This document shows, piece by piece, positions 45,238-54,580 of a stretch of DNA of 64,000 nt. The position numbers were made by a program, and so were the translations under genes. The DNA lies in the NCBI GenBank assembly GCA_022072055.1, contig JAJVIK010000002.1:388158-452157 (forward strand). Reading direction: 5' to 3'. The notes under the pieces were generated by a model. The model made no database searches and had not been told where the DNA came from. It was given only the letters and a program-made list of their open reading frames with translations. The DNA is from a bacterium (GTDB lineage: Bacteria; Hinthialibacterota; Hinthialibacteria; OLB16). The stretch's first letter is position 1. Each line of letters begins with the position of its first letter.

Positions 45238-48200
45238 ATGCCCAATCCAATCAGGCGAATCTTGAACGTTCTTGGGGTCATCCTTGTGATCCTGGGTCTC
45301 TTTGGAGCCGGTTTGTCCGACGCGCTCTGCGCGCCAACGGTTGAGGAACTTGCGTCCGGGTTCGGCAATCCCCCGGAGGAGGCCAAACCGTGGGTCTACT
45401 GGTTCTGGCTGAACGGCAACATCACCAAGGAGGGAATCACCGCAGATCTGGAGGCCATGAAGCGGGTCGGGATCGGTGGGGTCCTGATCATGGAGGTGGA
45501 CCAGGGGGTCCCGCTCGGTCCGGTCGATTTCATGAGCGAGCCGTGGCGCGACCTGTTCCGGCACGTGGTCGCGGAATCGGAACGGCTGGGGCTTCAGGTG
45601 AACATGAACAACGACGCGGGCTGGAACGGTAGCGGCGGACCCTGGATCAAGCCGGAAGAGTCCATGCAGAAAGTGGTCTGGTCGGAAATTGAAGTCGAAG
45701 GCCCCAAGCGTTTCGAGGGGGCGCTTCCCCAACCCGAGACCGTGGCCGGTTATTACAGGGATATCTCGCTTCTGGCGTTCCCTTCGCCGGGTAATTACCG
45801 CATCGGGAGGATTCGCGCCAAGGCCTGCTACAACGCGGCGGGGAGCGGCCCCGCCGACCAGACTGTCCTGCCGCCGGAAATGCGGATCGAACAAGACCGG
45901 GTGATCGATCTGAGCTCCGCGATGGCGAAGGACGGACACCTCGCATGGGATGTCCCATCCGGCAAGTGGACTCTGGTTCGCTTCGGTCACACCAGCACGG
46001 GGATTGAGAACGCCCCCTCCCCGGCTAGCGGTCGCGGATTGGAGTGCGACAAGCTCAGCAAGGAGGGGATCGAGGCCAACTTCAACGGGATGATGGGCAA
46101 GCTCATCGCGGATGTGGGCGGTTCGGCGGGCAAGACCTTGGTCGCCACCCACATCGACAGTTGGGAGAACGGCGCGCAGAACTGGACCATGAAAATGCGC
46201 GAGGAGTTCAGTGGGAGACGCGGGTATGACCCCCTCCCATACCTGCCGGTGATCACCGGGCGAGTTGTCGAGACCCTTGAGCTCTCCGAGCGCTTTCTCT
46301 GGGATCTCCGTCAAACCATCTCCGACCTGGTGGTGGAGAATTACGCGGGCCATCTGCGGACTCTCGCCCAGCGGCATGGCCTTCGGCTTTCGATCGAGGC
46401 CTATGGGGGTCCCTGTGACGACCTGCCTTATGCCGGCCAAGCGGATGAGCCGATGTGCGAGTTCTGGATGGGCGGCGGAGCGATGCACACCTGCAAGGAG
46501 ATGGCTTCCGCCGCGCACATTTACGGTAAACCGATCCTGGGGGCGGAGGCCTTCACGGCGGGGGATGAGGAAAAGTGGAAGGAGCATCCCGCCTCGATCA
46601 AGGCGCTTGGCGACCAGGCGTTCTGCGATGGGGTGAATCGCTTCGTGTTCCACCGTTACGCGATGCAGCCCTGGCTGGACCGTCAACCCGGAATGACCAT
46701 GGGCCCTTGGGGGATTCACTACGAGCGAACTCAGACCTGGTGGGAATGGTCCGCAGGCTGGCATGAATACCTCGCGCGCTGCCAATACCTGCTGCGGCAG
46801 GGCCTCTTTGTGGCCGATGTCTGTTTCCTGCAGCCGGAAAGCAGCCCTCAGGGATTCGTGAGTCACCCCGCGCTTCCGTATGACTATGACAACTGCAGCG
46901 CCGACACCTTGCTTACCCGGATGACTGTCCGGGATGGGAAACTGGCGCTCCCGGATGGCCTCAGCTATCGCCTTCTGGTCCTGCCTCAGCTCCGAACCAT
47001 GACCCCCCAACTGCTCGGTAAGATCAAGGAGCTGGTGGCTGCCGGCGCCACCGTGATCGGACCCAAGCCGGATCGAGCCCCGGGACTTTCGGATTACCCG
47101 AATTGCGATGTTCAGGTCAACCGGATTGCCGCCGAACTCTGGGGAGAAGGCGAGCCTTCCGGCGAGATTGAAGAACGCGCATACGGCAAGGGCCGTGTGA
47201 TCAACGGAGCGGGAATCGAACGTCAGACAGACCTCGCGTGCGCATCCAGAAATCCCTTGGAGCAGGCCAAGTGGATCTGGCATGACGAGGGGAATCCCGC
47301 GATCGAGGCGCCGGTGGCGAAGCGCTTCTTCCGGCGGACACTGGCCGTGGAAGAGGGGGCCCAAATCGAATCCGCGCGTGTGGTCATGACCGCCGACAAC
47401 GCCTTTGAGCTTTGGATCAACGGTCAACCGGTTGGGTCGGGAGAGGAAATCAACCGCAACCATGTCTTTGATGTCACCGCCTTGGTCAAACCGGGAGCCA
47501 ACATACTCGCGGTGGCGGCCGAGAACAAACGCGACAGGCCGAACCCGGCCGGACTGATACTTTCCCTCACTGTCCAGTTGGTTGGAGGCAAGTCCCTCGA
47601 AGTGAACAGCGACAATACCTGGGAAAGCGGAACAACCGCCCCAGCCAACTGGACCGTGGCGGAAGGGGTGTTGGAGGGGTGGGGGAAGGCGCAGGAGCTC
47701 GGTCCGTTGGGGACTCCTCCCTGGGACACTGTGGCAAGCGCGGTCTCCGCCACATTCCCTGATAGCGCCGTGATCCGCAAAGTCCTCGAAGGTATGGGTG
47801 TTCCCCCGGATTTTTCGTGTCTGGGGGGTCTGCGCTACATCCATCGCGCCGTGGGAGACACCGACCTGTATTTCGTGGCCAATCCTCAACCCCATCCGGT
47901 GGAAGCGGTCTGCGCCTTCCGAGTGGGCGAAAAACATCCCGAGTTCTGGCGGCCGGAGAGCGGAGTTCGAGAGCGCGCGGTTGTCTATGAGCAGCGCGAT
48001 GACGGAGTTCGATTGCCCCTGCCTCTCGGCCCCAGCGAATCGGTTTTTGTTGTGTTTCGGAAGGCGAAGGGGGACACGGATCCGGTCGTGAGCGTCACTC
48101 GCGACGGCAACCCGGTGTTGTCGGTCTCGGAGCGAAGCGCGAAGATCCTGATTGAGAAGGCTGTTTACGGCATCCTCGGCGATCCCCAACGCACGCGCGA

Positions 48201-49107
48201 TGTGAGGTCCAAGGTCCAACGTCTTGTCGATTCGGGAGTGTGTAGCTTCGAGGTGGCGCGCATGGCGGAAGGCGATGACCCCGCCGTGAACCTGGTGAAG
48301 ACCCTTGAGGTCGAATACTCGGTCGATGGCCAATCGGCAAGCGCCAAGGCGATTGACCCGAACAGAATCTCACTCTCTCTTCCGACAAGCATTCCGCGCC
48401 CGGCGGAGGTGCGCCCCGGCGCCGAGGGGCAACCGGTGATCGAGGCGTGGCGAGCCGGTCGATACGAGTTGACCACGAGTTCGGGCCTGGCTCTCCACGC
48501 GGATGTTCCAAGCCTTCCGCGCCCCGTGGAGGTGAGAGGCCCATGGGAGGTTCGCTTCCCCCCCAACTGGGGCGCGCCCCACGGAGTGACCCTGGAGCAG
48601 CTCGCATCCTGGAGCGAACACCCCGATCCGGGAGTAAGACACTTCTCCGGGACCGCGAGTTACAGCGCAACGTTTGACCTCCCTCCAGACATGCATGGGG
48701 AGGGCAAACGAGTGGGGCTCGATCTGGGGAAGGTCGAGGTGATGGCCCGCGTGAACCTGAATGGCAAGGACCTTGGAGTCCTGTGGAGGGAGCCTTACCG
48801 ATTGGATGTGACCGGCGCGGTGAAGCCGGGCAAGAACCAGCTCCAGGTGGAGGTGGTCAACCTCTGGGTCAACCGCCTGATCGGGGATGAGCAACTGCCC
48901 GAAGACAGCGAGCGTCATCCGAACGGGACGCTCGAGGCGTGGCCCTCATGGGTCCAAGAGGGGAAAGCCAGTCCCACGGGCAGGTTCACATTCACAACCT
49001 GGAGGCTTTGGGGCAAGGATGCGCCCCTCAGGGAGTCCGGCTTGCTCGGACCCGTGACCTTGCGGACCTCAGCGGCCGTTTCCGTATCGGCTGCAAAGAA
49101 AAGATGA
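45238..49107 (+). CDS. GH106-like alpha-L-rhamnosidase, secreted
   Basis: 1289 residues. ATG 45238 follows AAGGAG. The signal peptide is LNVLGVILVILGLFGAGLSDALC. The N-terminal motif KPWVYWFWLNGNITKEGITA and the GGVLIMEVDQG segment are hallmarks of glycoside hydrolase family 106. A long barrel domain follows. Galactose-binding-like beta-sandwich domains lie at ~700-790 (AFELWINGQPVGSG) and at the C-terminus (VMARVNLNGKDLGVLWREPY). The family releases L-rhamnose from pectin- or ulvan-type glycans. With the upstream lyase, esterase and GH29 fucosidase it fits degradation of a complex acidic polysaccharide. I cannot name the catalytic residues with confidence. Confidence 0.8.
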   Translation: MPNPIRRILNVLGVILVILGLFGAGLSDALCAPTVEELASGFGNPPEEAKPWVYWFWLNGNITKEGITADLEAMKRVGIGGVLIMEVDQGVPLGPVDFMSEPWRDLFRHVVAESERLGLQVNMNNDAGWNGSGGPWIKPEESMQKVVWSEIEVEGPKRFEGALPQPETVAGYYRDISLLAFPSPGNYRIGRIRAKACYNAAGSGPADQTVLPPEMRIEQDRVIDLSSAMAKDGHLAWDVPSGKWTLVRFGHTSTGIENAPSPASGRGLECDKLSKEGIEANFNGMMGKLIADVGGSAGKTLVATHIDSWENGAQNWTMKMREEFSGRRGYDPLPYLPVITGRVVETLELSERFLWDLRQTISDLVVENYAGHLRTLAQRHGLRLSIEAYGGPCDDLPYAGQADEPMCEFWMGGGAMHTCKEMASAAHIYGKPILGAEAFTAGDEEKWKEHPASIKALGDQAFCDGVNRFVFHRYAMQPWLDRQPGMTMGPWGIHYERTQTWWEWSAGWHEYLARCQYLLRQGLFVADVCFLQPESSPQGFVSHPALPYDYDNCSADTLLTRMTVRDGKLALPDGLSYRLLVLPQLRTMTPQLLGKIKELVAAGATVIGPKPDRAPGLSDYPNCDVQVNRIAAELWGEGEPSGEIEERAYGKGRVINGAGIERQTDLACASRNPLEQAKWIWHDEGNPAIEAPVAKRFFRRTLAVEEGAQIESARVVMTADNAFELWINGQPVGSGEEINRNHVFDVTALVKPGANILAVAAENKRDRPNPAGLILSLTVQLVGGKSLEVNSDNTWESGTTAPANWTVAEGVLEGWGKAQELGPLGTPPWDTVASAVSATFPDSAVIRKVLEGMGVPPDFSCLGGLRYIHRAVGDTDLYFVANPQPHPVEAVCAFRVGEKHPEFWRPESGVRERAVVYEQRDDGVRLPLPLGPSESVFVVFRKAKGDTDPVVSVTRDGNPVLSVSERSAKILIEKAVYGILGDPQRTRDVRSKVQRLVDSGVCSFEVARMAEGDDPAVNLVKTLEVEYSVDGQSASAKAIDPNRISLSLPTSIPRPAEVRPGAEGQPVIEAWRAGRYELTTSSGLALHADVPSLPRPVEVRGPWEVRFPPNWGAPHGVTLEQLASWSEHPDPGVRHFSGTASYSATFDLPPDMHGEGKRVGLDLGKVEVMARVNLNGKDLGVLWREPYRLDVTGAVKPGKNQLQVEVVNLWVNRLIGDEQLPEDSERHPNGTLEAWPSWVQEGKASPTGRFTFTTWRLWGKDAPLRESGLLGPVTLRTSAAVSVSAAKKR

Positions 49108-49120
49108 AGCTTGGTCCGCG

Positions 49121-50917
49121 TTATTCCCCCAGGATCACCTTCATCCGGGGGAATTCGCCCGAGCCGGACCCGGCGCCGGGGGTGAGCTCCAGCCAGTGCC
49201 GGGGACGATCCGGGACTGAGCCATCCAGGTCGTTCATGATCATGGAGAAGCGGCAGCTCGCGTTCGGTTCAAGCCTCATCGGGAGGACCACGTCCTTGGG
49301 GAAGCCCGCCTCGTAGACCGTGAGCCGCCCATCCCGTTTCACCGCGAGCTGGACCTCGGTGTTCACGGTTTCCCGGGATCGGTTCACTCCCCAATACAGG
49401 AACGCCTCGGGGCCCGCTTGAGTTAGTGAAAGCCCCCACGACCAAGCGTCCAGGAACAGCTCCACGTTATCCGCCAGCCACACAATATCCCCGGCGTAGG
49501 GCTGGTGGAACTCATCATCCCAGGTCTCCACCGCCAAATAGAAGCAGTCCGGATGCCACTGAAACCGGACCCGCGATTCCAGGTCCGTCTTGTCGTTGGG
49601 ATCGAAGCCGTGCGGGTAACTGACCGGGACCGGATTTGCGCCGCTCCAGTCTTTGAGGTCGCCATCGATGGCAAGCGCGGCGGGGGCGCGTTTCGCCACG
49701 GTCGTGGGGATCAGATCCAGCTCGCGATCCACCCGCACGGGGCCGCCGTATCGGGTCTTCTCGAACACCGTGTGCAGCATTGGGGCGGGGAAGAGGACAC
49801 TCGCGGGACCAGCCGCCTTCACTCGGAACTCAAGTTCCGTGGTCGCGTTGGGTTGGGTCGTGTAGACCGTTTCCCTCGGTTCCACGCTCCAACCATCGGG
49901 GACCTCCCATTCCAGGTTGGAGGAGAAGCTGGTGTCGTACGGGTTCCGAATCCTGACCTTCACCGCCCGATCCAGGCCCTCCCCATGCGGGACCTCGACC
50001 GGTTCGGTTCCGACCCACTGTTTCCGGATGGCGCGCAGCTCGTTCACCCGATCCGCGGTCACCACATCCGAGGGCAGGATCGAGCCGGGGCGAATCACGG
50101 ACCAGGAAACCTCTTCGCCTCGAACCTGGACGAGGAGATAGTGGTGGAATCCGCCCTCCTCTTCAGGGGTGTGGATTGGGGCGCCCCCTCCACCGGTGAT
50201 GACATAGTGAACCCCCTCACGGACTCCGCAATCACGGTAGAGGTGAATGTCGCTGCCGAAAACGATTCTCACCGGATGGCCCCGCAGCGCCTCCGCGACA
50301 TTCGACCAATTGTCATCCCAGTCTTGCGCGAAATAGGGCTTGTGCATGAAACAGAAGATGTGTTTGGCGTCGGTGGCCTCAAGCAGCCCCTTGAGCCAGC
50401 GGACCTGGTCTTCCGAGATTCGGTCCAGCGCGTTCACCTCCTCGGTGTTGAGCGCGATGAACAGGGAGTTTCCCACTCGGAAGGAGTACTGAGTGGGACC
50501 CATCCGCTCAAGCCAGATCCGTTCCGTCGCGGAGTCGCTGATGTCGTGGTTCCCAGCCACTGGAAAGAAGGGAGCCGCGCAGCCGGCAACGACCTCCTCG
50601 AATTCATCCCACTGTGGTCCGATCCCCTCGGCGGCGCCCCCCAGGATGAGGTCCCCGCAGTCCACCACGAACCGGGGCTGTAGGGAGTCCGCCTCGCGAA
50701 GGATGGTCTTGAAGGTCTCGGGCAGACCGAGAGGTTGGGAAGAGCGCGAATCGCCCATTACCACAAAATCGAAGCTTTCATCTGAGATCGGCGGTTTGGA
50801 TTCCAGGTCACGGAGCGCTTTCTCGATGAGCGGCTCGCTGAAGCCCTGACCCATCGAGGAGACAATCGCCAAGGTCGCCAACGACAAACGAGTGGAAATG
50901 GAAGTGAATCTCATCAT
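49121..50917 (-). CDS. Exported metallophosphoesterase with C-terminal CBM9-like domain
   Basis: About 598 residues. Start ATG 50917 (or 50914) follows GAGG; a signal peptide follows (STRLSLATLAIVSSMGQGFS). The phosphoesterase core has VVMGDSRSS, VVDCGDLILGG, VAGNHDIS, FMHKPYF and VFGSDIHLYR, covering the usual metal ligands (GDSR replaces the more common GDxH). An Ig-like segment and a C-terminal domain follow. This tail (LAIDGDLKDWSGA, VRFQWHPDCFYLAVETWDD, DNVELFLD) resembles CBM9-type sandwiches. It may act on phosphorylated glycan or sugar phosphate outside the cytoplasm. It is convergent with the GH106 gene and 60 bases downstream of an exported isomerase-like gene. Confidence 0.8.
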   Translation of the reverse strand: MMRFTSISTRLSLATLAIVSSMGQGFSEPLIEKALRDLESKPPISDESFDFVVMGDSRSSQPLGLPETFKTILREADSLQPRFVVDCGDLILGGAAEGIGPQWDEFEEVVAGCAAPFFPVAGNHDISDSATERIWLERMGPTQYSFRVGNSLFIALNTEEVNALDRISEDQVRWLKGLLEATDAKHIFCFMHKPYFAQDWDDNWSNVAEALRGHPVRIVFGSDIHLYRDCGVREGVHYVITGGGGAPIHTPEEEGGFHHYLLVQVRGEEVSWSVIRPGSILPSDVVTADRVNELRAIRKQWVGTEPVEVPHGEGLDRAVKVRIRNPYDTSFSSNLEWEVPDGWSVEPRETVYTTQPNATTELEFRVKAAGPASVLFPAPMLHTVFEKTRYGGPVRVDRELDLIPTTVAKRAPAALAIDGDLKDWSGANPVPVSYPHGFDPNDKTDLESRVRFQWHPDCFYLAVETWDDEFHQPYAGDIVWLADNVELFLDAWSWGLSLTQAGPEAFLYWGVNRSRETVNTEVQLAVKRDGRLTVYEAGFPKDVVLPMRLEPNASCRFSMIMNDLDGSVPDRPRHWLELTPGAGSGSGEFPRMKVILGE

Positions 50918-50977
50918 GTTCCTCACTGCATGAACGGCATGGGCGCGGGACCCACGGTGCATCCCCCAAAAGCTCGT

Positions 50978-51826
50978 TCAGTCCAGACACGCCAGGGAGC
51001 GGACATACGCCACCGATTCGGCGATGGCCCTCTTGGTTCCGCTCTCGTCCAGTTCCTCCCCTTTGATGCCCTCGAACTCAAGGGTGATGGGTCCCTGGAA
51101 GCGGTGCGCTTCAAGAATCTTCAAGATCCGCGGGAAGTCAATGACCCCCTGTCCGAGCGGCGGGAAATGCCAGGTCTCAAAGGCCCCATCGTGGTCCTTG
51201 AGCTCCACCGTGGCCACATAGTCGATGATCTTCTCCAGCTCCGCGCAGGCGTCCGCACCCTGGTTGTAAAACGAAATGTTTCCGGTGTCGAAGTTGACCC
51301 GGACATTGGGATGGTTGATCTGTTTCATGGTCTCCAGGTGGACATCCCCGTTGGTCCCCAAGTCGGGATGAGTTTCCAGCGAGAGGGTCACTCCATGTCG
51401 TTTGGCCACCTCGCCCACCTCACGGAGGCGGCCATAGATCAGATCCTTGGGGGCTTCGCGACGTTTGGCCGAGAGGAACAAGTAATGCACGCCCATCTTC
51501 TCGCAGGTCTTGATCTGCGCCGTGAGGTCACTGAGGTAAGCCTCCTTCGAGAGATCGGTTTCACCCCGGAAGACCAGTGGCGTTAATCTGTGATCGGCGA
51601 GCTTCCTCTCGGTTGCCTCGATCTGGTCCGGAGCCGGAATGCTCATGAAAACATGACAGATCCCAATGAGCGGCAGGTGGGTCCAGGCGGCCTCTTGAAA
51701 CTTCCCATAGCTCGCCATCCGGCAGGCCAAGGGATTCTCCGCCGGCGCGGCGAGCGGCGCGAGCGCCATCAGTCCGATGACCGAGAAGACCACTCCAAAG
51801 CCCAGAAGAAAACCTCGAGGAATCAT
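50978..51826 (-). CDS. Exported sugar phosphate isomerase/epimerase-like TIM-barrel protein
   Basis: About 282 residues. ATG 51826 follows GGAGGTGA and opens a clear signal peptide (FLLGFGVVFSVIGLMALAPLAAPA). The frame extends further but lacks homology there. The xylose isomerase-like/AP-endonuclease-2 fold shows LETHPDLGTNG (metal-binding Glu), VNFDTGNISFY, VELKDHDG and ITLEFEGIKG. Metal-dependent sugar isomerases of this family are normally cytoplasmic, but exported versions occur in PVC-type genomes. It may process free oligosaccharide-derived sugars in the periplasm. It probably shares a transcript with the upstream Tat-exported DegT gene, 59 bases away. Confidence 0.8.
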   Translation of the reverse strand: MIPRGFLLGFGVVFSVIGLMALAPLAAPAENPLACRMASYGKFQEAAWTHLPLIGICHVFMSIPAPDQIEATERKLADHRLTPLVFRGETDLSKEAYLSDLTAQIKTCEKMGVHYLFLSAKRREAPKDLIYGRLREVGEVAKRHGVTLSLETHPDLGTNGDVHLETMKQINHPNVRVNFDTGNISFYNQGADACAELEKIIDYVATVELKDHDGAFETWHFPPLGQGVIDFPRILKILEAHRFQGPITLEFEGIKGEELDESGTKRAIAESVAYVRSLACLD

Positions 51827-51885
51827 GAGACCAGTCACCTCCCAGCGATACAATCCAGGGAGCCAGGCTCCCCGCCGCACTGCAA

Positions 51886-53211
51886 TTACGCCTTCCCAAT
51901 CTCCTTCCGGTGCGCCCACACCTTCTCGAAGGCGCGAACATACTGTTCCACCAGTTCCGGTTGCTCCGAGGTGAAATACGGCAGCGGGATCGCGGTGGCG
52001 TTGGCCTGTTCGGAACCTGGCAGGTCCGGGATCGTCGGGGCGTGATGCCACCACTTGGCCTCGGCGTAGAGCGGCAGCTTGTGTTGGAGTCGATAGCTGA
52101 AGCTGCTGGTCTTGACCCCTTCCGCCTGTAGCGCGGTCACCGCCTGATCCCGGGTCATGCCTGCTTCCTTCTCATCGATGAAGAGCATGTTCCAGGAGTA
52201 GTAGATCCGCTCCATGTCCTTCCTCCCACTGGTCTGTTCATACAAGCCGGAGAGTTGCACCAGGCGATCATTGAGCTTGCGGACTTGCGCCGCGCCCGCG
52301 GCGTTGCGCTTGTCCAGGCCGCGAAGCTGGACACGGACCAGCTCGGCGGCAATCGGGTGCATGCGGAGCTTGAGACCCAGCCCGGAGCCTTTGTACTTCA
52401 TATAGTCGCTGTCCTCCGGGACTCCCTCCAGTTGATAGTCCCCCAGCGCCGCCGCCCGGTGATAGTCTGCCTTGTCTTGGTAGACTCCCATCCCGCCCTC
52501 GATGCCCGGAAGCGGCTTGGTCATCTGGAAGCTGAAAATGGCCACCCGGCTCCAGGTCCCCATAAGTCGCCCTTGAAGCTTGGCGCCATGGGCGTGGGCG
52601 GCATCCTCAAGAACAATCAACCCCTTTTCCTTGGCCCATTCGCTGATGGCGTCCATGTCGCAGGGGAGCCCGATCCAATGGACCGGCAGGATCGCGCGGG
52701 TGTTCTTGGTGAGGCGCTTCTTGGCGTCCTCCAGATCGAGGTTCAGGGTCCGGGGATTGATATCCACGAACACGGGGACCAAACCGAAGAAGCGCATCGG
52801 CGCGATGGTGGCGAAGAAGGTGTAACTCGGAACCAGGATCTCACTACCTGGGGGGAGATCGAGAGCGAAGAACATCGACACCAAGGCGCTGGTCCCGTTG
52901 CAGTGGGTCTTGGCGTGAGGAACGCCCAGGTATTCCCTCCATTCCGATTCCAGCTGGGCGTTCGGCTCGTAGTTTGGGGTCCGCAGGAGCGCGAGGACCG
53001 CGTTTTCTTCGTCCGCTCCGTAAAGCGGCCAGCGGTCCGCGTCAATTGGCGGCGCGCTGACCGCCGGAGGGCCTCCATTGAGCGCCAGTATCTCTGTCTT
53101 CGCGGCCGAGAATGCCCGCTCGCCCAAAGCCAGACCCGCGGCAGCTGCCCCGGTTGATTTGAGAAAATCCCTTCGTGAAGCCTTCAAATCTCCTCCTGCT
53201 GTCCGAGCCAT
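51886..53211 (-). CDS. Tat-exported DegT/DnrJ/EryC1/StrS aminotransferase-like protein
   Basis: About 441 residues. ATG 53211 follows GGAGGTGG. The N-terminus holds a twin-arginine signal: SRRDFLKSTGAAAAGLALG. A full DegT domain follows with HCNGTSALVSMFFALDL, Asp in IVLEDAAHAHGA, and Schiff-base Lys in FSFQMTKPLPGIEGG, so PLP chemistry looks possible. Tat export of a folded, cofactor-loaded protein is consistent, but the family normally makes amino sugars from cytoplasmic nucleotide sugars. A periplasmic substrate would be unusual. A TATAAT -10 lies upstream in the short region shared with the fucosidase gene. Next is an exported TIM-barrel protein, supporting a joint extracytoplasmic sugar role. 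Confidence 0.85.
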   Translation of the reverse strand: MARTAGGDLKASRRDFLKSTGAAAAGLALGERAFSAAKTEILALNGGPPAVSAPPIDADRWPLYGADEENAVLALLRTPNYEPNAQLESEWREYLGVPHAKTHCNGTSALVSMFFALDLPPGSEILVPSYTFFATIAPMRFFGLVPVFVDINPRTLNLDLEDAKKRLTKNTRAILPVHWIGLPCDMDAISEWAKEKGLIVLEDAAHAHGAKLQGRLMGTWSRVAIFSFQMTKPLPGIEGGMGVYQDKADYHRAAALGDYQLEGVPEDSDYMKYKGSGLGLKLRMHPIAAELVRVQLRGLDKRNAAGAAQVRKLNDRLVQLSGLYEQTSGRKDMERIYYSWNMLFIDEKEAGMTRDQAVTALQAEGVKTSSFSYRLQHKLPLYAEAKWWHHAPTIPDLPGSEQANATAIPLPYFTSEQPELVEQYVRAFEKVWAHRKEIGKA

Positions 53212-53224
53212 TTTTCCACCTCCC

Positions 53225-53253
53225 TTAATTAGGAATTGGCGAGCCATTATACT
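53225..53253. promoter_or_regulatory. Overlapping divergent promoters for the GH29 and Tat-DegT genes
   Basis: On the plus strand TTAATT (53225-53230), a 17-base spacer and TATACT (53248-53253) form a sigma-70-like promoter for the fucosidase. On the minus strand a perfect TATAAT covers 53246-53251, without a good -35, for the aminotransferase gene. The -10 elements overlap, so the two units may compete or be co-regulated. Confidence 0.5.
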
Positions 53254-53296
53254 ATCATGCTGTCCCTCACGCGCATACTCAATGGAGAAGACGCCC

Positions 53297-54580
53297 ATGA
53301 CCCGATCTTCAACCCAAGACTCCCCAAGAATCCACTGTCTCGCCCTGATCCTCGCCATCCTCTCCTGCCTCTTGTCCGGCGGGACCTTTGGTGAGGACCT
53401 GAACGCTCCCCCGGAGTCCATCGAGCGGTGGCGCGAGTGGAAGTTCGGGCTGTTCATCCACTGGGGACCGGTCAGCCTCAAAGGGACCGAAATCGGTTGG
53501 TCACGAGGCGGGGAGCGAAGGGGAACCGGCGGAACCGGCGAAATCCCAGTGGAGGTCTATGACAACCTCTACAAAGAGTTCAATCCAACCGCGTTCGACG
53601 CCAACGAGTGGGTCCGCATCGCCCAAGAGGCTGGCATGAAGTACCTGGTGCTCACCTCACGCCACCACGATGGGTTCACCAACTTCGACTCCAAGTGGAC
53701 CGACTACAAGATCACCAGCCCGGAATCCCCTTATGGGAAGGACATTGTGAAGCAGCTGGCCGAGGCCTGCCACTCCGCCAACCTCGGTTTCGGGATCTAC
53801 TATTCTCAGCCCGATTGGCATCACCCGGATTATCGGACGCCGAACCATTCCCGCTTTCTGGAGTACATGCATGGTCAGGTGGTGGAGCTCTGCTCCAACT
53901 ATGGGCAGATCGATGCGATCTTCTTCGATGGCCTGGGCGGAACCGCCGAGGATTGGGACGCCGTTCCCTTGTTCAGGAAGATCCGCGCCCTTCAGCCGGG
54001 CGTGGTGATCAACGACCGCTGTGGGTTGCCCGCCGATTACGACACGCCCGAACAGAAGATCGGAAGGATGCAGACCGACCGCCCCTGGGAAACCTGCATG
54101 ACCCTTGGCCGTCAGTGGGCCTGGAAACCGAACGATGAGATCAAGTCCACGACGGAGTGCATCCAGACCCTCGTCAAGGTCGCGGGCGGGGATGGGAACT
54201 TCCTCTTCAATGTCGGACCCATGCCGGATGGGCGCATCGAGCCGCGCCAAGTCGAGCGCCTCCGGGAGGTCGGGGCCTGGCTGGAGCGCAACGGCGAAAC
54301 CCTCTATGGGACCCGAGGGGGACCCTTCGAGCGAGCGGACTGGGGAGCCGCCACTCGCAAGGGCGACCGAATTTACCTCCATGTGCTCGATCCGGGAACC
54401 ACTCAGCTCTCTCTGCCCCCCATCCCCGAGAAGATCACCGCACATTCCGTTCTTACCGGTGGGACAGTCACGTTGGAGCAGAGCGGAACAGGGATCGAGC
54501 TCACGATCCAAGGGACGGGTCGAGCCGCTCCAGACACGATCGTGGAACTGACCGTTGAATCCGATATGCCTGCTAGGTGA
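53297..54580 (+). CDS. GH29 alpha-L-fucosidase, secreted
   Basis: About 427 residues. ATG 53297 is preferred because GGAGAAG lies 6 bases before it; ATG 53282 is upstream. The signal peptide is IHCLALILAILSCLLSGGTFG. Family 29 features are WKFGLFIHWGP, YLVLTSRHHDGF, GFGIYYSQPDWH and the catalytic Asp ~211 in AIFFDGLGG. The C-terminal beta-domain begins near FLFNVGPMPDGRI. It releases alpha-L-fucose from glycans by a retaining mechanism, in the periplasm or outside. It is divergent from the Tat-exported aminotransferase-like gene, and its stop overlaps the convergent small membrane protein gene by 8 bases. Confidence 0.93.
   Translation: MTRSSTQDSPRIHCLALILAILSCLLSGGTFGEDLNAPPESIERWREWKFGLFIHWGPVSLKGTEIGWSRGGERRGTGGTGEIPVEVYDNLYKEFNPTAFDANEWVRIAQEAGMKYLVLTSRHHDGFTNFDSKWTDYKITSPESPYGKDIVKQLAEACHSANLGFGIYYSQPDWHHPDYRTPNHSRFLEYMHGQVVELCSNYGQIDAIFFDGLGGTAEDWDAVPLFRKIRALQPGVVINDRCGLPADYDTPEQKIGRMQTDRPWETCMTLGRQWAWKPNDEIKSTTECIQTLVKVAGGDGNFLFNVGPMPDGRIEPRQVERLREVGAWLERNGETLYGTRGGPFERADWGAATRKGDRIYLHVLDPGTTQLSLPPIPEKITAHSVLTGGTVTLEQSGTGIELTIQGTGRAAPDTIVELTVESDMPAR

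Noticed and set aside
44773..48333. Long minus-strand open frame of 1186 codons opposite the GH106 gene
   Set aside because: It is antisense to a recognisable family protein and shows no family-like pattern. GC-rich coding DNA often leaves such shadow frames open.
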